A stretch of 64,000 nucleotides of DNA from Enterobacter sp. Cy-643 (GCF_011752815.1 NZ_VWWV01000010.1:1-64000); one strand, 5' to 3'. Positions 20,934 to 32,257 are shown, numbered from the stretch's first letter. Made by a program: numbers and translations. Notes: generated by a model not told the origin, from the sequence alone.

Positions 20934-21098
20934 CGTTTCTGCTCTATACGATATGTACGCGGCTAATTCCTATAGCCAGCTTTATGATGGCAGTAGATAC
21001 TGCGTCATCATCTTTGATTATTTTGTTTGCCTGTATTATTTGCTGCAGCTTCAGGGAGGAATTTGTGACTAATACCTGTCTTGCAGGGAGATTTAAAT

Positions 21099-21167
21099 AT
21101 GTTGTTGCGTCTGGTCTTCCATTTTTCCGAGAGCCTGCACTGTGAATCTACTCACCGCTGGAACTGA
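21099..21167 (+). CDS. Candidate 22-codon leader ORF overlapping the wecA start
   Basis: An ATG at 21099 with GGGAG eight bases upstream opens a frame beginning MLLRLVFHFSESLH and ending at TGA 21165-21167, 26 bp inside wecA in another frame. The ribosome binding site is as good as that of wecA. The product shows no recognisable motif. It could couple or restrain WecA translation, but it may also be chance. Confidence 0.35.
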   Translation: MLLRLVFHFSESLHCESTHRWN

Positions 21168-22230
21168 CCTGATCCTCATTTTTTTATTCACTACTGCATT
21201 CCTTTTTTGTGCGCGCAAAGTTGCCCGCCGCGTTGGCCTGGTTGATAAACCCAATTTCCGTAAACGCCATCAGGGGACGGTCCCGCTGGTAGGCGGTATT
21301 TCCGTATTTGCCGGTGTTTGCTTTACTTTTTTGATCGGCAATTATTATATCCCGCATCTTTGGCTATACCTGTTATGTGCCGGCACGCTGGTACTGGTAG
21401 GTGCCCTGGACGATCGTTACGACATTAGCGTGAAAATTCGTGCTGCGGTTCAGGCAATTATTGCGATTGTAATGATGGTCATCGGCAATCTTTACCTTGG
21501 TAGCCTCGGCTATATTTTAGGCCCCTGGGAATTGATGTTGGGGCCTTTTGGTTACTTCCTGACTCTGTTTGCGGTTTGGGCGGCAATCAACGCTTTCAAC
21601 ATGGTGGATGGCATTGATGGGTTGTTAGGGGGACTCTCTTCGGTTTCTTTTGCAGCCATGGGCATCATCCTTCTGCTGGATGGTCAGCACAGCCTGGCGA
21701 TGTGGTGTTTTGCCATGATCGTTGCCATTTTGCCTTATATCATTTTGAATCTTGGCCTGTTGGGTCGGCGCTATAAAGTTTTTATGGGCGATGCCGGCAG
21801 TACGCTGCTTGGTTTTACAATTATCTGGATCCTGCTGGAAACCACCCAGGGTAAAACACATCCTATCAGCCCGGTCACCGCGTTATGGATTATCGCGATT
21901 CCGCTGATGGACATGATTGCGATTATGTATCGACGGTTGCGCAAAGGTATGAGTCCGTTCTCCGCGGATCGGCAGCATATTCATCATTTGATTATGCGGG
22001 CGGGGTTTACCTCAAGGCAGGCTTTTGTGCTGATTACTCTGGCCGCAGCGCTGCTTGCTGGTATCGGCGTTGCCGGTGAATATGTGCACTTTGTTCCAGA
22101 ATGGCTGATGTTGGCATTGTTCTTGCTAGCATTTGTGCTATACGATTTTTGTATTAAACGAGCCTGGAAAGTCGCTCGTTTTATCAGGCGCCATAAACGT
22201 CGCATTCGCAGAAACAACGTAAACATTTAG
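21142..22230 (+). CDS. wecA: WecA, UDP-GlcNAc:undecaprenyl-phosphate GlcNAc-1-phosphate transferase
   Basis: A 362-residue polyprenol-phosphate transferase with about 11 membrane helices. It loads GlcNAc-1-P on undecaprenyl phosphate, giving lipid I of enterobacterial common antigen and often also the first step of O-antigen synthesis. Signature segments are GALDDRYDISVKIRA, NAFNMVDGIDGLLGG and the cytoplasmic RQHIHHL. The start is GTG, as in E. coli rfe, with GAGAG upstream. It is the first structural gene of the ECA operon. Confidence 0.97.
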   Translation: MNLLTAGTDLILIFLFTTAFLFCARKVARRVGLVDKPNFRKRHQGTVPLVGGISVFAGVCFTFLIGNYYIPHLWLYLLCAGTLVLVGALDDRYDISVKIRAAVQAIIAIVMMVIGNLYLGSLGYILGPWELMLGPFGYFLTLFAVWAAINAFNMVDGIDGLLGGLSSVSFAAMGIILLLDGQHSLAMWCFAMIVAILPYIILNLGLLGRRYKVFMGDAGSTLLGFTIIWILLETTQGKTHPISPVTALWIIAIPLMDMIAIMYRRLRKGMSPFSADRQHIHHLIMRAGFTSRQAFVLITLAAALLAGIGVAGEYVHFVPEWLMLALFLLAFVLYDFCIKRAWKVARFIRRHKRRIRRNNVNI

Positions 22231-22252
22231 TCTGACTTGAATTGGGGAAGCG

Positions 22253-23299
22253 ATGAAAGAGCATATGCCAGGTAATTACCCGGTAGTAGAGAACGAGCTG
22301 GATATCCGCGGCCTGTTCCGTACGCTGTGGCAGGGCAAATTCTGGATTATCGGAATTGCCTTTGTGTTTGCCCTTATTGCGCTGATTTACACCTTTTTAG
22401 CGAAACAAGAGTGGAGTGCAACGGCTATCACTGACCGTCCAACGGTCAATATGCTGGGGGGCTACTATTCTCAGCAACAGTTCCTGCGCAACCTCGATGT
22501 GAAAGCTAATATGGCGACGGCGGATCAGCCTTCGGTCATGGACGAAGCCTATAAAGAATTCGTTGTGCAGCTTTCTGCGTATGATACCCGCAGGGATTTC
22601 TGGCTACAGACGGATTACTACAAGCAGCGTCAGGTAGGTAACAGTAAAGCGGATGCCGCGCTGTTGGATGAGATTGTCGACAATATCCAGTACACCCCGG
22701 GCGATAGCGCACGCAATATCAGCGACAGCGTTAAGCTTGTGGCTGAAACCGCAGCGGATGCCAATAACCTTTTACGGCAATACGTTGCTTTCGCGAGTCA
22801 GCGTGCGGCCAGTCACCTGAACGAAGAGCTTACTGGGGCCTGGGCGGCGCGTACCGTTCAGATGAAAGCGCAGGTGAAACGGCAGGAAGCCGTCGCGCAG
22901 TCTATCTATGACCGTAAAGTAAAAAGTCTCGAGCAGGCGCTGAAAGTTGCACAGCAGCAAAATATCACCCGTAGCGAAACAAACGTCCCCGCAGAAGAGC
23001 TTCCAGATTCGGAAATGTTCATGCTAGGCCGGCCTATGTTGCAGGCGCGGCTGGAGAGCCTTCAGGCCGTAGGCCCTGATTTTGATATCGATTACGATCA
23101 AAATAGGGCAATGCTTAATACGTTGAATGTTGGCCCGACCGTTGACGCGCGTTTCCAGACCTACCGTTATTTACGCACGCCAGAAGAACCCGTTAAGCGT
23201 GACAGTCCCCGCCGTGCATTCTTGCTGATTATGTGGGGTGCGGTTGGGGCGCTTGTTGGTGCTGGCGTAGCGTTATCTCGCCGTTCGAAAACCGCTTAG
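22253..23299 (+). CDS. wzzE: WzzE, ECA chain-length regulator
   Basis: A 348-residue polysaccharide copolymerase type 1 of the inner membrane that sets the modal length of ECA chains and the formation of cyclic ECA. There is one transmembrane helix near each end (about 31-52 and 317-340) and a large periplasmic domain with coiled-coil between. Conserved segments are [14 protein letters not shown] and [16 protein letters not shown]. It is followed by wecB after a short gap. Confidence 0.96.
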   Translation: MKEHMPGNYPVVENELDIRGLFRTLWQGKFWIIGIAFVFALIALIYTFLAKQEWSATAITDRPTVNMLGGYYSQQQFLRNLDVKANMATADQPSVMDEAYKEFVVQLSAYDTRRDFWLQTDYYKQRQVGNSKADAALLDEIVDNIQYTPGDSARNISDSVKLVAETAADANNLLRQYVAFASQRAASHLNEELTGAWAARTVQMKAQVKRQEAVAQSIYDRKVKSLEQALKVAQQQNITRSETNVPAEELPDSEMFMLGRPMLQARLESLQAVGPDFDIDYDQNRAMLNTLNVGPTVDARFQTYRYLRTPEEPVKRDSPRRAFLLIMWGAVGALVGAGVALSRRSKTA

Positions 23300-23360
23300 G
23301 CCTATACCCTGTGGCGGGGCGATGGAATGCCTCCACTTTATTCAACATAAGAGAATCACC

Positions 23361-24491
23361 GTGAAAGTATTAACCGTTTTTGGCACGCGCCCGGAAGCTA
23401 TTAAAATGGCGCCGTTGGTGGATGCGTTGGCAAAAGACGCGTTTTTTGACGCGAAAGTATGTGTAACGGCACAGCATCGTGAGATGCTGGATCAGGTATT
23501 ACACCTCTTTTCCATTACGCCAGACTATGACCTAAACATTATGAAACCGGGGCAGGGCTTGACGGAAATTACCTGCCGTATTCTGGAAGGGTTGAAGCCT
23601 ATTTTGGAATCCTTCAGGCCGGATGTTGTTCTGGTTCATGGCGATACAACCACGACCGTTGCTGCAAGCCTTGCTGCATTCTACCAGCGTATTCCTGTTG
23701 GACACGTTGAAGCGGGGCTGCGTACCGGCGACCTTTACTCCCCGTGGCCGGAGGAAGCCAACCGTACATTAACCGGACATCTTGCTTCCTGGCATTTTGC
23801 ACCGACGGAAAACTCGCGTCAGAACCTGTTGAAAGAAAATATCAGCGAGCAAAATATTTTTGTTACGGGCAATAGCGTTATTGATGCCTTGCTCTCTGTA
23901 CGAGATCGCGTGCTGACTCAGGAAGCTGTGCGTCAGGAAATAGAGGCGAAACACCCCTTCCTTGATGCCAGAAAAAAAATGATCCTGGTCACCGGACACC
24001 GTCGGGAAAGTTTCGGTGAGGGGTTTGAACGTATTTGCCGCGCGCTGGCAAAAATTGCCTCTCAAAACAGCGATGTGCAGATCGTTTATCCTGTGCATAT
24101 GAACCCAAACGTCAGTGAGCCGGTAAGACGAATTTTGGGACACGTTGATAATGTGGTTTTGATCGAGCCTCAGGAGTATCTGCCGTTTGTTTATCTCATG
24201 GATCGCGCCTGGCTTATTTTGACGGATTCCGGCGGGATTCAGGAAGAGGCACCTTCTTTGGGGAAACCCGTTTTAGTGATGCGTGAAACCACTGAACGTC
24301 CTGAAGCTGTTGCCGCAGGTACCGTGCGGTTGGTGGGAACTGATGAAGAGCGAATTGTGGCAGAAGTTACTCGACTGCTCAGTGACGATCGGGAATATCA
24401 GGCGATGAGCCGTGCCCATAACCCTTACGGGGATGGAGAAGCCTGCAGACGTATTTTGAATGCCTTAAAACAACATCAGGTGAGATCATGA
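23361..24491 (+). CDS. wecB: WecB, UDP-GlcNAc 2-epimerase
   Basis: A 376-residue non-hydrolysing epimerase that converts UDP-GlcNAc to UDP-ManNAc, the first step towards UDP-ManNAcA. It begins [15 protein letters not shown] and contains [23 protein letters not shown] and [12 protein letters not shown]. The start is GTG at 23361, giving the E. coli length; an in-frame ATG 13 codons upstream is not supported by homology. Its stop overlaps the wecC start by four bases. Confidence 0.96.
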   Translation: MKVLTVFGTRPEAIKMAPLVDALAKDAFFDAKVCVTAQHREMLDQVLHLFSITPDYDLNIMKPGQGLTEITCRILEGLKPILESFRPDVVLVHGDTTTTVAASLAAFYQRIPVGHVEAGLRTGDLYSPWPEEANRTLTGHLASWHFAPTENSRQNLLKENISEQNIFVTGNSVIDALLSVRDRVLTQEAVRQEIEAKHPFLDARKKMILVTGHRRESFGEGFERICRALAKIASQNSDVQIVYPVHMNPNVSEPVRRILGHVDNVVLIEPQEYLPFVYLMDRAWLILTDSGGIQEEAPSLGKPVLVMRETTERPEAVAAGTVRLVGTDEERIVAEVTRLLSDDREYQAMSRAHNPYGDGEACRRILNALKQHQVRS

Positions 24492-25750
24492 GTTTTTCCA
24501 CCATCTCCGTTATTGGCCTTGGGTATATAGGCCTGCCTACCGCTGCCGCGTTCGCCTCCAGTAAGCGAAAAGTCATCGGCGTGGACATTAACCAGCGGGC
24601 GGTGGACACCATCAATCGAGGTGAAATTCATATTGTTGAGCCTGATTTGGACAAGGTGGTGAAAGCTGCCGTTGAGGGTGGATACCTGAGTGCTACCGTG
24701 CAGTCCGTCGAGGCCGATGCTTATCTGATTGCGGTGCCAACCCCTTTTAAGGGCGATCATGAACCCGACATGGTTTATGTGAAATCTGCTGCAGAATCCA
24801 TTGCTCCCGTACTGAAAAAGGGGGCGCTTGTGGTGCTGGAATCAACGTCTCCCGTTGGCGCGACGGAGCAAATGGCGGAATGGCTGGCTGCCCTGCGTCC
24901 GGATTTGAGTTTCCCTCAACAGGTAGGGGAGCTTGCGGATATCAATATCGCCTATTGCCCGGAACGCGTTTTACCGGGGCAGATTATGGTTGAACTGATC
25001 AAAAATGACCGCGTCGTTGGCGGTATGACGCCGGTATGTTCTGCCCGTGCTAGCGAGTTGTATAACATTTTCCTTAAAGGTGAATGTATTATCACCAACT
25101 CTCGTACAGCTGAAATGTGCAAGCTGACGGAGAACAGCTTCCGCGATGTCAATATCGCTTTCGCTAACGAACTCTCCCTTATTTGTGCCGATCAGGGGAT
25201 TAATGTCTGGGAACTTATCCGGCTGGCCAATCGCCATCCTCGCGTGAATGTGCTGCAGCCTGGGCCCGGCGTTGGCGGGCACTGTATTGCGGTCGATCCA
25301 TGGTTTATCGTTTCGCAAAATCCGGAGCAGGCTCGTCTTATCCGTACCGCACGTGAAGTGAACGACGGCAAGCCGTTCTGGGTCATTAATCAGGTTAAAG
25401 CTGCGATAGCCGATTGCCTGGCTGAAACAGGCCGCCGCGCCAGCGAATTAACCATCGCCTGCTTCGGTCTTGCTTTCAAACCCAACATTGATGATTTACG
25501 TGAAAGTCCGGCAATGGAAATTGCCGAGATACTGGCCGAATGGCACAGCGGTAAAACGCTGGTGGTGGAACCCAATATCCACGAGTTGCCTGTGAAGCTT
25601 GCCGGCCACTGTGAGTTAACTTCGGCAGAAGTCGCGCTTGCGCAGGCTGACGTGCTGGTGATGCTGGTCGATCATAAAGAGTTTAAAGCTGTTCCTGCCG
25701 ACAAGGTGCATCAGCCGTGGATTGTAGATACCAAAGGCGTCTGGCGGTAA
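24488..25750 (+). CDS. wecC: WecC, UDP-ManNAc dehydrogenase
   Basis: A 420-residue UDP-sugar 6-dehydrogenase that oxidises UDP-ManNAc twice with NAD to UDP-ManNAcA. The Rossmann motif [10 protein letters not shown] is at the N terminus, and the catalytic cysteine is in [13 protein letters not shown]. In E. coli rffG and rffH come next; here wecD starts three bases after the stop. Confidence 0.97.
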   Translation: MSFSTISVIGLGYIGLPTAAAFASSKRKVIGVDINQRAVDTINRGEIHIVEPDLDKVVKAAVEGGYLSATVQSVEADAYLIAVPTPFKGDHEPDMVYVKSAAESIAPVLKKGALVVLESTSPVGATEQMAEWLAALRPDLSFPQQVGELADINIAYCPERVLPGQIMVELIKNDRVVGGMTPVCSARASELYNIFLKGECIITNSRTAEMCKLTENSFRDVNIAFANELSLICADQGINVWELIRLANRHPRVNVLQPGPGVGGHCIAVDPWFIVSQNPEQARLIRTAREVNDGKPFWVINQVKAAIADCLAETGRRASELTIACFGLAFKPNIDDLRESPAMEIAEILAEWHSGKTLVVEPNIHELPVKLAGHCELTSAEVALAQADVLVMLVDHKEFKAVPADKVHQPWIVDTKGVWR

Positions 25751-25753
25751 CGG

Positions 25754-26434
25754 ATGATGAACCCAATTCACGGCACCCTGGCTTCTCTTGAGTGGGAAAA
25801 CCGTTTCTTTGATGTCAACAGCTGTGTGGTTCATTTCTCCGAAGAAGCACCTGCGCTGCAGGAAGAACAGTTAAATACCTGGTCGCGCGTCCAGGCAAAA
25901 ATCCCGTCTCATCGCACCGACTGGCTGGATGGCTTGCAGCAGCTTGGCTTCCAGCTTGTCGAAGGTGAGGTGGATTTGGTTCTTTCTGTTGGCACGCAAA
26001 ATGCAGATATTACCGTCGATATCGCCCAGCCGAATGATATCCCTTCGCTTCGTCAGTCGGCTTCTCAGGTATTCACGCAAAGCCGCTTTCGTACGCCCTG
26101 GTATAAGGCCGGGGACAGCGGTCGTTTCTATGCGCAATGGATCGAAAATGCCGTCCTTGGCACGTTTGACCATCAGTGTCTGTTGCTGCGGAACGGCGAT
26201 GAGCTCCCGGGCTTTGTGACGTTGCGGCAGCTAAATGATGCAGAGGCCAGAATTGGCCTGCTTGCCGGACGAGGTTTAGGCGAGGAACTGATGGCTGCTG
26301 CGCAAGACTGGTGTCGTCAGCGTGGTTTGCAAACCCTGCGGGTGGCAACTCAGGTGAGCAATACCGCCGCGCTGCGTCGCTACATTAAAAGCGGTGCCAC
26401 CATAGAAAGCACCGCCTTCTGGTTATACAGGTGA
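25754..26434 (+). CDS. wecD: WecD, dTDP-4-amino-4,6-dideoxygalactose N-acetyltransferase
   Basis: A 226-residue GNAT-fold enzyme that N-acetylates dTDP-Fuc4N with acetyl-CoA, giving the third ECA sugar donor. The acetyl-CoA pyrophosphate loop is [14 protein letters not shown]; the ending [18 protein letters not shown] matches E. coli WecD in pattern. Either of two adjacent ATG codons (25754 or 25757) could start it. The N-terminal 30 residues are the least conserved part. Lies directly after wecC and four bases before wecE. Confidence 0.94.
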   Translation: MMNPIHGTLASLEWENRFFDVNSCVVHFSEEAPALQEEQLNTWSRVQAKIPSHRTDWLDGLQQLGFQLVEGEVDLVLSVGTQNADITVDIAQPNDIPSLRQSASQVFTQSRFRTPWYKAGDSGRFYAQWIENAVLGTFDHQCLLLRNGDELPGFVTLRQLNDAEARIGLLAGRGLGEELMAAAQDWCRQRGLQTLRVATQVSNTAALRRYIKSGATIESTAFWLYR

Positions 26435-26438
26435 AAAA

Positions 26439-27569
26439 ATGATCCCATTTAACGCTCCGCCGGTCGTTGGAACAGAACTTGAATACATGCAGGCTGCAAT
26501 GGGTAGCGGCAAACTGTGCGGAGACGGGGGGTTTACTCGCCGTTGCCAGCAATGGATGGAGCAACGTTTTGGCAGCAAGAAAGTGCTGCTCACGCCGTCT
26601 TGCACAGCTTCGCTGGAGATGGCCGCTATCCTACTGGATATCAAGGCTGGCGATGAAGTGATCATGCCTAGCTACACTTTTGTTTCTACGGCTAATGCCT
26701 TTGTGCTTAGAGGGGCCACCATCGTCTTTGTGGACGTGCACCCTGATACCATGAACATTGACGAAACAAAAATTGAAGCGGCAATTACTGAAAAAACGCG
26801 TGCTATCGTGCCGGTTCATTACGCTGGTGTGGCCTGTGAAATGGACACCATCATGGCTATCGCCAAAAAATATAACCTGTTTGTGGTGGAAGATGCCGCT
26901 CAGGGCGTGATGTCGACTTATAAAGGCCGCGCGCTGGGTGCAATTGGCCACATCGGGTGTTTCAGTTTTCATGAGACGAAAAACTATACTGCGGGTGGTG
27001 AAGGTGGTGCGACACTCATTAACGACCCAGCTTTAATCGAGCGGGCAGAAATTATTCGTGAAAAAGGCACCAACCGCAGCCAGTTCTTCCGCGGTCAGGT
27101 GGATAAATACACCTGGCGTGATATTGGTTCAAGCTACCTGATGGCCGACCTGCAGGCCGCTTATCTTTGGGCACAGCTTGAGGCGGCAGAGCAAATTAAT
27201 CAGCAGCGCCTGAAGCTGTGGCAAACCTATCATGATGCTCTTGCGCCTTTAGCAAAAGCCGGGCGTATCGAGCTTCCGGCCATACCTAAAAACTGCGTGC
27301 AGAACGCCCATATGTTCTATATCAAGCTACGAGATATGGAGGATCGCAGCGCGCTGATTTCTTACCTGAAAGAAGCTGAGATCATGGCGGTGTTCCACTA
27401 TATTCCGCTTCATACCTGCCCGGCTGGCGAGAAATTTGGTCGATTCCATGGGGAAGATCGTTTCACGACTCGTGAAAGCGAGCGTTTGCTCCGTCTGCCG
27501 CTGTTCTATAACCTGTCGCCGGTGAACCAACGCACCGTCATCAATACGCTACAAAGTTACTTCGCCTGA
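26439..27569 (+). CDS. wecE: WecE, dTDP-4-dehydro-6-deoxyglucose transaminase
   Basis: A 376-residue DegT/DnrJ/EryC1-type aminotransferase making dTDP-Fuc4N from dTDP-4-keto-6-deoxyglucose with glutamate. The PLP lysine is Lys181 in FSFHETKNYTAGGEGG. Its substrate is normally made by RffH and RffG, whose genes are absent from this operon, so RmlA and RmlB from elsewhere must supply it. Confidence 0.97.
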   Translation: MIPFNAPPVVGTELEYMQAAMGSGKLCGDGGFTRRCQQWMEQRFGSKKVLLTPSCTASLEMAAILLDIKAGDEVIMPSYTFVSTANAFVLRGATIVFVDVHPDTMNIDETKIEAAITEKTRAIVPVHYAGVACEMDTIMAIAKKYNLFVVEDAAQGVMSTYKGRALGAIGHIGCFSFHETKNYTAGGEGGATLINDPALIERAEIIREKGTNRSQFFRGQVDKYTWRDIGSSYLMADLQAAYLWAQLEAAEQINQQRLKLWQTYHDALAPLAKAGRIELPAIPKNCVQNAHMFYIKLRDMEDRSALISYLKEAEIMAVFHYIPLHTCPAGEKFGRFHGEDRFTTRESERLLRLPLFYNLSPVNQRTVINTLQSYFA

Positions 27570-27570
27570 G

Positions 27571-28821
27571 ATGTCGCTAGCTAAAGCTTCAGCGTGGACC
27601 GCCGGGTCCACGCTGGTAAAAATTGGCGCCGGTTTGCTGGTGGTAAAAATGCTGGCCGTTGCATTTGGCCCTTCAGGAGTGGGGCTGGCCGGTAATTTTC
27701 GCCAAATGGTGACCGTATTGGGCGTGCTGGCCGGTGCAGGGATTTTTAACGGCGTTACTAAATATGTTGCTGAACATCATGACAATCCGGTTCAGTTAAA
27801 GCGAATACTCGGCACCTCTTCGGCGATGGTGTTAGGTTTTTCCTCGCTGCTGGCCGTGATTTTCGTTCTGGCCGCGCGACCGATAAGCATTGGGTTGTTT
27901 GGTCATGCGGACTACCAGAATCTGGTGCGTCTGGTGGCCCTGATCCAGATGGGCATTGCCTGGGCAAACCTGTCGCTTGCCATTATGAAGGGGTTTCGTG
28001 ATGCGGCGGGTAACGCACTTGCGTTAATTGCAGGCAGCGTAATTGGCGTGCTGGCTTATTATGTTTGCTATCGTTTAGGCGGCTATCCGGGGGCGCTGCT
28101 CGGCCTCGCGTTAGTTCCCGCTTTGGTGGTCGTTCCTTCGATGCTGATGCTGGTCCGGCGTGAACATGTTCCGCTGAGCTATTTGAAACCGAGCTGGGAT
28201 AAGCTACTGGCCAGTCATCTTGGGAAGTTCACGCTCATGGCGCTGATCACTTCAGTCACGCTCCCCGTGGCCTATGTGATGATGCGTAACCTGCTGGCGG
28301 AACACTATAGCTGGGATGAGGTCGGTATTTGGCAAGGGGTTAGCAGCATTTCTGATGCGTATTTGCAGTTTATCACTGCATCTTTTAGCGTTTACCTATT
28401 GCCGACGCTTGCTCGCTTGAAAGAAAAAAGCGCCATTACGCGTGAAATTGCGCGCTCGTTAAGGTTTGTTCTGCCCGCCGTGGCGGCAGCAAGTCTGACA
28501 GTCTGGCTGCTGCGTGATTTCGCCATCTGGCTACTGTTTTCACCAAAATTTATCGCCATGCGTGATTTGTTTGCCTGGCAGTTGGTAGGGGACGTGCTGA
28601 AGGTCGGCGCCTATGTGTTTGGCTATTTGGTTATCGCGAAGGCGTCTCTGCGCTTTTATATTCTGACTGAAATCAGTCAGTTTATTTTGTTAACCGGCTT
28701 TTCGCGTTGGCTGATCCCCGCCCACGGTGCGCTAGGGGCGGCCCAGGCTTATATGGCTACCTATATTGTTTATTTTGCGCTCTGCTGTGGCGTATTCCTC
28801 ATTTATCGTAGACGAGCATGA
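27571..28821 (+). CDS. wzxE: WzxE, lipid III flippase
   Basis: A 416-residue MOP-superfamily flippase with about 12 membrane helices. It moves the trisaccharide-lipid (ECA lipid III) across the inner membrane for polymerisation. The N terminus [19 protein letters not shown] is typical. It starts one base after wecE and overlaps wecF by four bases, consistent with a tightly coupled operon. Confidence 0.96.
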   Translation: MSLAKASAWTAGSTLVKIGAGLLVVKMLAVAFGPSGVGLAGNFRQMVTVLGVLAGAGIFNGVTKYVAEHHDNPVQLKRILGTSSAMVLGFSSLLAVIFVLAARPISIGLFGHADYQNLVRLVALIQMGIAWANLSLAIMKGFRDAAGNALALIAGSVIGVLAYYVCYRLGGYPGALLGLALVPALVVVPSMLMLVRREHVPLSYLKPSWDKLLASHLGKFTLMALITSVTLPVAYVMMRNLLAEHYSWDEVGIWQGVSSISDAYLQFITASFSVYLLPTLARLKEKSAITREIARSLRFVLPAVAAASLTVWLLRDFAIWLLFSPKFIAMRDLFAWQLVGDVLKVGAYVFGYLVIAKASLRFYILTEISQFILLTGFSRWLIPAHGALGAAQAYMATYIVYFALCCGVFLIYRRRA

Positions 28822-29897
28822 CAACACTGATTCACGTATTGGGATCTGACATCCCGCATCATAATCAGACGGTATTGCGTTTTTTTAACGACGTTCTGGC
28901 CGCCACGACACCTCATGCACGAGAATTTATCGTGGTTTCAGAGGACCGAACTTTGTTGTCCGCTTTTCCGGCGCTGTCGATTTCTCTATGCCCTTCAAAG
29001 CAGTCTATAGCCGCAGAAGTTCTGGCAAAAGCGCGCGCTAACCGGCAGCAACGTTTCTTTTTTCACGGACAGTTTAACGGCAGCCTTTGGATTGCCTTGC
29101 TAACCGGGGGGCTAAAGCCGGAGCAGGTGAACTGGCATATCTGGGGGGCCGACCTTTATGAGGTTTCACGCAGCTTTAAATTTCGGCTTTTTTACCAGTT
29201 ACGCCGTTTTGCGCAGGGGCGAGTTGGGCGTGTTTTTGCCACGCGTGGGGATTTAAGCTATTTCCACCGGCGGCACCCGCAGGTGCCTGGCGAGCTGCTG
29301 TATTTCCCAACGCGTATGGATCCGAGCCTTAATACGATGGCTGTTGATCGTCAAGGCAGCGGGAAGTTGACGTTGCTCGTGGGCAATTCTGGTGACCGCA
29401 GTAACCAGCATGTTGGTGCACTGAAGGCTATTCATCAGCAATTTGGCGACACGGTACGCATTGTTGTGCCGATGGGATACCCGGCAAATAACGAAGCTTA
29501 TATTGCAGAGGTAAAGCAGGCTGGCAGCGGTTTGTTTAGCCCAGAAAACGTCGACGTGCTGACGGAAAAAATCGAATTCAATGATTACCTGACTCTGCTG
29601 CGTCAGTGCGATCTCGGCTATTTTATCTTTGAACGCCAGCAGGGGATCGGCACGCTTTGTTTACTGATTCAGGCCGGGATCCCCTGTGTGCTGAACCGAA
29701 AAAATCCTTTCTGGCAGGACATGGTTGAGCAGCATATTCCGGTGCTCTTTACCGGAGATATCCTTGATGAGGCAACCGTGCGGGAAGCCCAGCGCCAGCT
29801 ACGCTTACTGGATAAACAAAGCATCGCTTTCTTTAACCCTAACTATATCGATGGGTGGCATCGCGCGTTGAGCACCGCGGCTGGAGAGCAAAAATGA
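28818..29897 (+). CDS. wecF: WecF, dTDP-Fuc4NAc:lipid II transferase
   Basis: A 359-residue glycosyltransferase (GT56) that adds Fuc4NAc to lipid II to complete ECA lipid III. Typical stretches are [12 protein letters not shown] and [13 protein letters not shown]. No membrane helix is evident, so it is a peripheral inner-membrane enzyme. Both ends overlap the neighbouring genes by four bases. Confidence 0.95.
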   Translation: MTTLIHVLGSDIPHHNQTVLRFFNDVLAATTPHAREFIVVSEDRTLLSAFPALSISLCPSKQSIAAEVLAKARANRQQRFFFHGQFNGSLWIALLTGGLKPEQVNWHIWGADLYEVSRSFKFRLFYQLRRFAQGRVGRVFATRGDLSYFHRRHPQVPGELLYFPTRMDPSLNTMAVDRQGSGKLTLLVGNSGDRSNQHVGALKAIHQQFGDTVRIVVPMGYPANNEAYIAEVKQAGSGLFSPENVDVLTEKIEFNDYLTLLRQCDLGYFIFERQQGIGTLCLLIQAGIPCVLNRKNPFWQDMVEQHIPVLFTGDILDEATVREAQRQLRLLDKQSIAFFNPNYIDGWHRALSTAAGEQK

Positions 29898-31249
29898 GTC
29901 TGACGCAGTTTGGCGGGTTATTTGTTGTCTGGTTCTTATCGGTCGGGTTCATCGGATTGTTGACGTATCAGGAGTTTCGCCGCGTACGCTTCAACTTCAA
30001 CGTCTTCTTTTCACTGCTTTATCTGTTGACCTTTTTCTTCGGCTTTCCGTTTACCTGTACTTTGGTGTTTCGTTTTGGGGTATCGGTGGTGCCTGCGGAT
30101 GTGCTTTTACAAGCTCAACTCGCGGCAGCCTGTTTCTATGGGATTTACTATGTGACCTATAAAACGCGGCTTAGGGCGAAGACGGGGCATAGGGAACGGC
30201 GTCCGTTGTTTACCATGAACCGCGTTGAGACGCATCTGACGTGGATCATGCTGGTGTTAGTGGCTCTGATCAGCGTCGGTATCTTCTTTGCCCATAACGG
30301 CTTCTTGTTATTTAAGCTGCATTCTTACAGTCAAATATTCTCCAGCGAAGTGTCAGGCGTGGCGCTTAAACGCTTTTTCTATTTCTTTATACCAGCCATG
30401 CTGGTGGTGTACTTCCTGCGTCAGGACAGTCGGGCCTGGATCTTCTTCCTGGTCAGTACTGTGGGTTTCGGTCTGTTAACGTACATGATTGTCGGCGGGA
30501 CGCGGGCCAACATCATCATCGCCTTCGCCATCTTCTTGTTTATCGGCATTATTCGCGGGTGGATCTCTCTTTGGATGCTGGCGGCGGCGGGCGTGTTCGG
30601 CATTGTTGGAATGTTCTGGCTGGCGCTTAAGCGCTACGGCTTGAACGTGAGCGGTGACGAAGCGTTTTATACATTCCTTTATCTGACTCGGGATACGTTC
30701 TCTCCGTGGGAAAATCTTGGTCTCTTGCTGCAAAATTACGACAAGATTGAATTCCAGGGGCTGGCGCCCATCATTCGCGATTTTTACGTATTCATCCCCA
30801 GCTGGGTCTGGCCAGATCGTCCTGGCACAGTGCTGAACACCGCGAATTATTTCACCTGGCAGGTGCTGAACAATCACTCGGGGCTGGCCATTTCCCCAAC
30901 GTTGATAGGCTCGCTGGTGGTGATGGGCGGCGTGTGGTTTATCCCGCTCGGGGCGGTTGCCGTCGGCTTGATTATCAAATGGTTTGACTGGCTGTACGAG
31001 CTGGCGAACAGAGAAAGCAATCGCTATAAAGCGGCAATAATCTATGCGTTTTGCTTCGGGGCGATTTTCAATATGATCGTTCTGGCTCGTGAGGGGCTGG
31101 ACTCTTTTGTTTCACGGGTGGTGTTCTTCATGGTCATTTTTGGCGCCTGCCTGGTTGTGGCAAAATTACTTTATTGGCTATTTGAAAGTGCGGGGCTTAT
31201 TCATCAGCGCCTGCGCCGCGTGCCCTCAGTCGACACGCAAAATGCATGA
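29894..31249 (+). CDS. wzyE: WzyE, ECA polymerase
   Basis: A 451-residue protein with about 11 membrane helices that polymerises ECA trisaccharide units in the periplasm with WzzE. The long segment around [20 protein letters not shown] and [19 protein letters not shown] is near identical to E. coli. The start is the ATG at 29894, overlapping the wecF stop; an upstream start would extend into wecF and lacks homology. Confidence 0.96.
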   Translation: MSLTQFGGLFVVWFLSVGFIGLLTYQEFRRVRFNFNVFFSLLYLLTFFFGFPFTCTLVFRFGVSVVPADVLLQAQLAAACFYGIYYVTYKTRLRAKTGHRERRPLFTMNRVETHLTWIMLVLVALISVGIFFAHNGFLLFKLHSYSQIFSSEVSGVALKRFFYFFIPAMLVVYFLRQDSRAWIFFLVSTVGFGLLTYMIVGGTRANIIIAFAIFLFIGIIRGWISLWMLAAAGVFGIVGMFWLALKRYGLNVSGDEAFYTFLYLTRDTFSPWENLGLLLQNYDKIEFQGLAPIIRDFYVFIPSWVWPDRPGTVLNTANYFTWQVLNNHSGLAISPTLIGSLVVMGGVWFIPLGAVAVGLIIKWFDWLYELANRESNRYKAAIIYAFCFGAIFNMIVLAREGLDSFVSRVVFFMVIFGACLVVAKLLYWLFESAGLIHQRLRRVPSVDTQNA

Positions 31250-31260
31250 CAAGGATATTC

Positions 31261-32001
31261 ATGAACAACTCTACTGAAGCCCCTTTTTATACTCTTCGTG
31301 GCCTTGACCTGTTGGGATGGCGAGATATGCAGCATGCGCTGGATTATCTCTATGCGGGGGGGCAATTGCGCCAGGGGACATTAGTGGCGATTAATGCAGA
31401 AAAAGTGCTGACGGCAGAAGATGATGAGCAAATTCGCGGCCTTATTGCGGCAGCGGAATACAAATACGCCGACGGCATCAGCGTCGTTCGCTCCATCCGG
31501 AAAAAATACCCTGAAGCCGTGGTTAATCGCGTAGCGGGGGCCGACCTGTGGGAAGCCTTGATGGTGCGGGCGGGTCAGGAAGGAACCCCGGTATTTTTGG
31601 TGGGCGGTCAGCCCGATGTCCTTGCACAGACCGAAGCTAAGCTACGACAGCTTTGGCAGGTCAATATTGTCGGCAGCCAGGACGGGTATTTTACCGATGC
31701 ACAGCGGTCAGCCTTGTTTGAACGCATTCGGGAAAGTGGGGCGGAGCTTGTTACCGTCGCGATGGGCTCGCCACGTCAGGAGATCCTGATGCAGGCGTGT
31801 CGAAAGGTGCATCCTCATGCGCTTTATATGGGCGTGGGCGGAACATATGACGTATTTACCGGACGAGTAAAGCGGGCACCTAAGGTCTGGCAAAACGTTG
31901 GACTGGAGTGGTTATACCGGCTGTTATCCCAGCCAACCAGAATCAAAAGACAGCTCAGACTGCTTCGCTACCAGCGCTGGCATCTGACCGGCAAGCTTTA
32001 A
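31261..32001 (+). CDS. wecG: WecG, UDP-ManNAcA transferase
   Basis: A 246-residue GT26 (WecG/TagA/CpsF) glycosyltransferase that adds ManNAcA to lipid I, forming ECA lipid II. Key stretches are [24 protein letters not shown] and [18 protein letters not shown] start at the ATG at 31261, preceded by AAGGAT, which equals the E. coli length; an ATG five codons earlier overlaps the wzyE stop. Last gene of the ECA operon. Confidence 0.96.
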   Translation: MNNSTEAPFYTLRGLDLLGWRDMQHALDYLYAGGQLRQGTLVAINAEKVLTAEDDEQIRGLIAAAEYKYADGISVVRSIRKKYPEAVVNRVAGADLWEALMVRAGQEGTPVFLVGGQPDVLAQTEAKLRQLWQVNIVGSQDGYFTDAQRSALFERIRESGAELVTVAMGSPRQEILMQACRKVHPHALYMGVGGTYDVFTGRVKRAPKVWQNVGLEWLYRLLSQPTRIKRQLRLLRYQRWHLTGKL

Positions 32002-32008
32002 ACCTTTC

Positions 32009-32033
32009 AACGCGCTCATTCGGGCGCGTTTTG
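32009..32033 (+). terminator. Terminator of the ECA operon
   Basis: The stem AACGCGCTC / GGGCGCGTT (one G-U pair) with a four-base loop is followed by a short T-run, eight bases after wecG. Confidence 0.75.
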
Positions 32034-32195
32034 CTTTCTCTGCACGATTTTCAACCAGACTTATTCCAGTTTGTTACGCAGTTATTTGTAATTTTGTAAA
32101 AAATACGGAACCATTGCGCCCACTCGATGCAGTGCCGTAGTGATGTTGCGCCAGCAAATCTCTTGCCGACGCTGCATGGCCTGTTATTGACCCTG

Positions 32196-32250
32196 GCAAC
32201 AACCAAACACAATAACCGGTAAAAACCGGAGTAAAGCAAACACAATACAG
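32196..32250 (+). promoter_or_regulatory. CA-rich yifK leader, likely GcvB target
   Basis: Two CA-rich segments, CAACAACCAAACACAATAAC (32198-32217) and GCAAACACAATACAG (32236-32250), flank a small CCGGT / ACCGG hairpin and reach the AGAGG ribosome binding site of yifK. The GU-rich R1 part of the small RNA GcvB pairs with such segments and represses yifK in Salmonella. Pairing here is inferred from the sequence. Confidence 0.5.
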
Positions 32251-32257
32251 AGGATTT

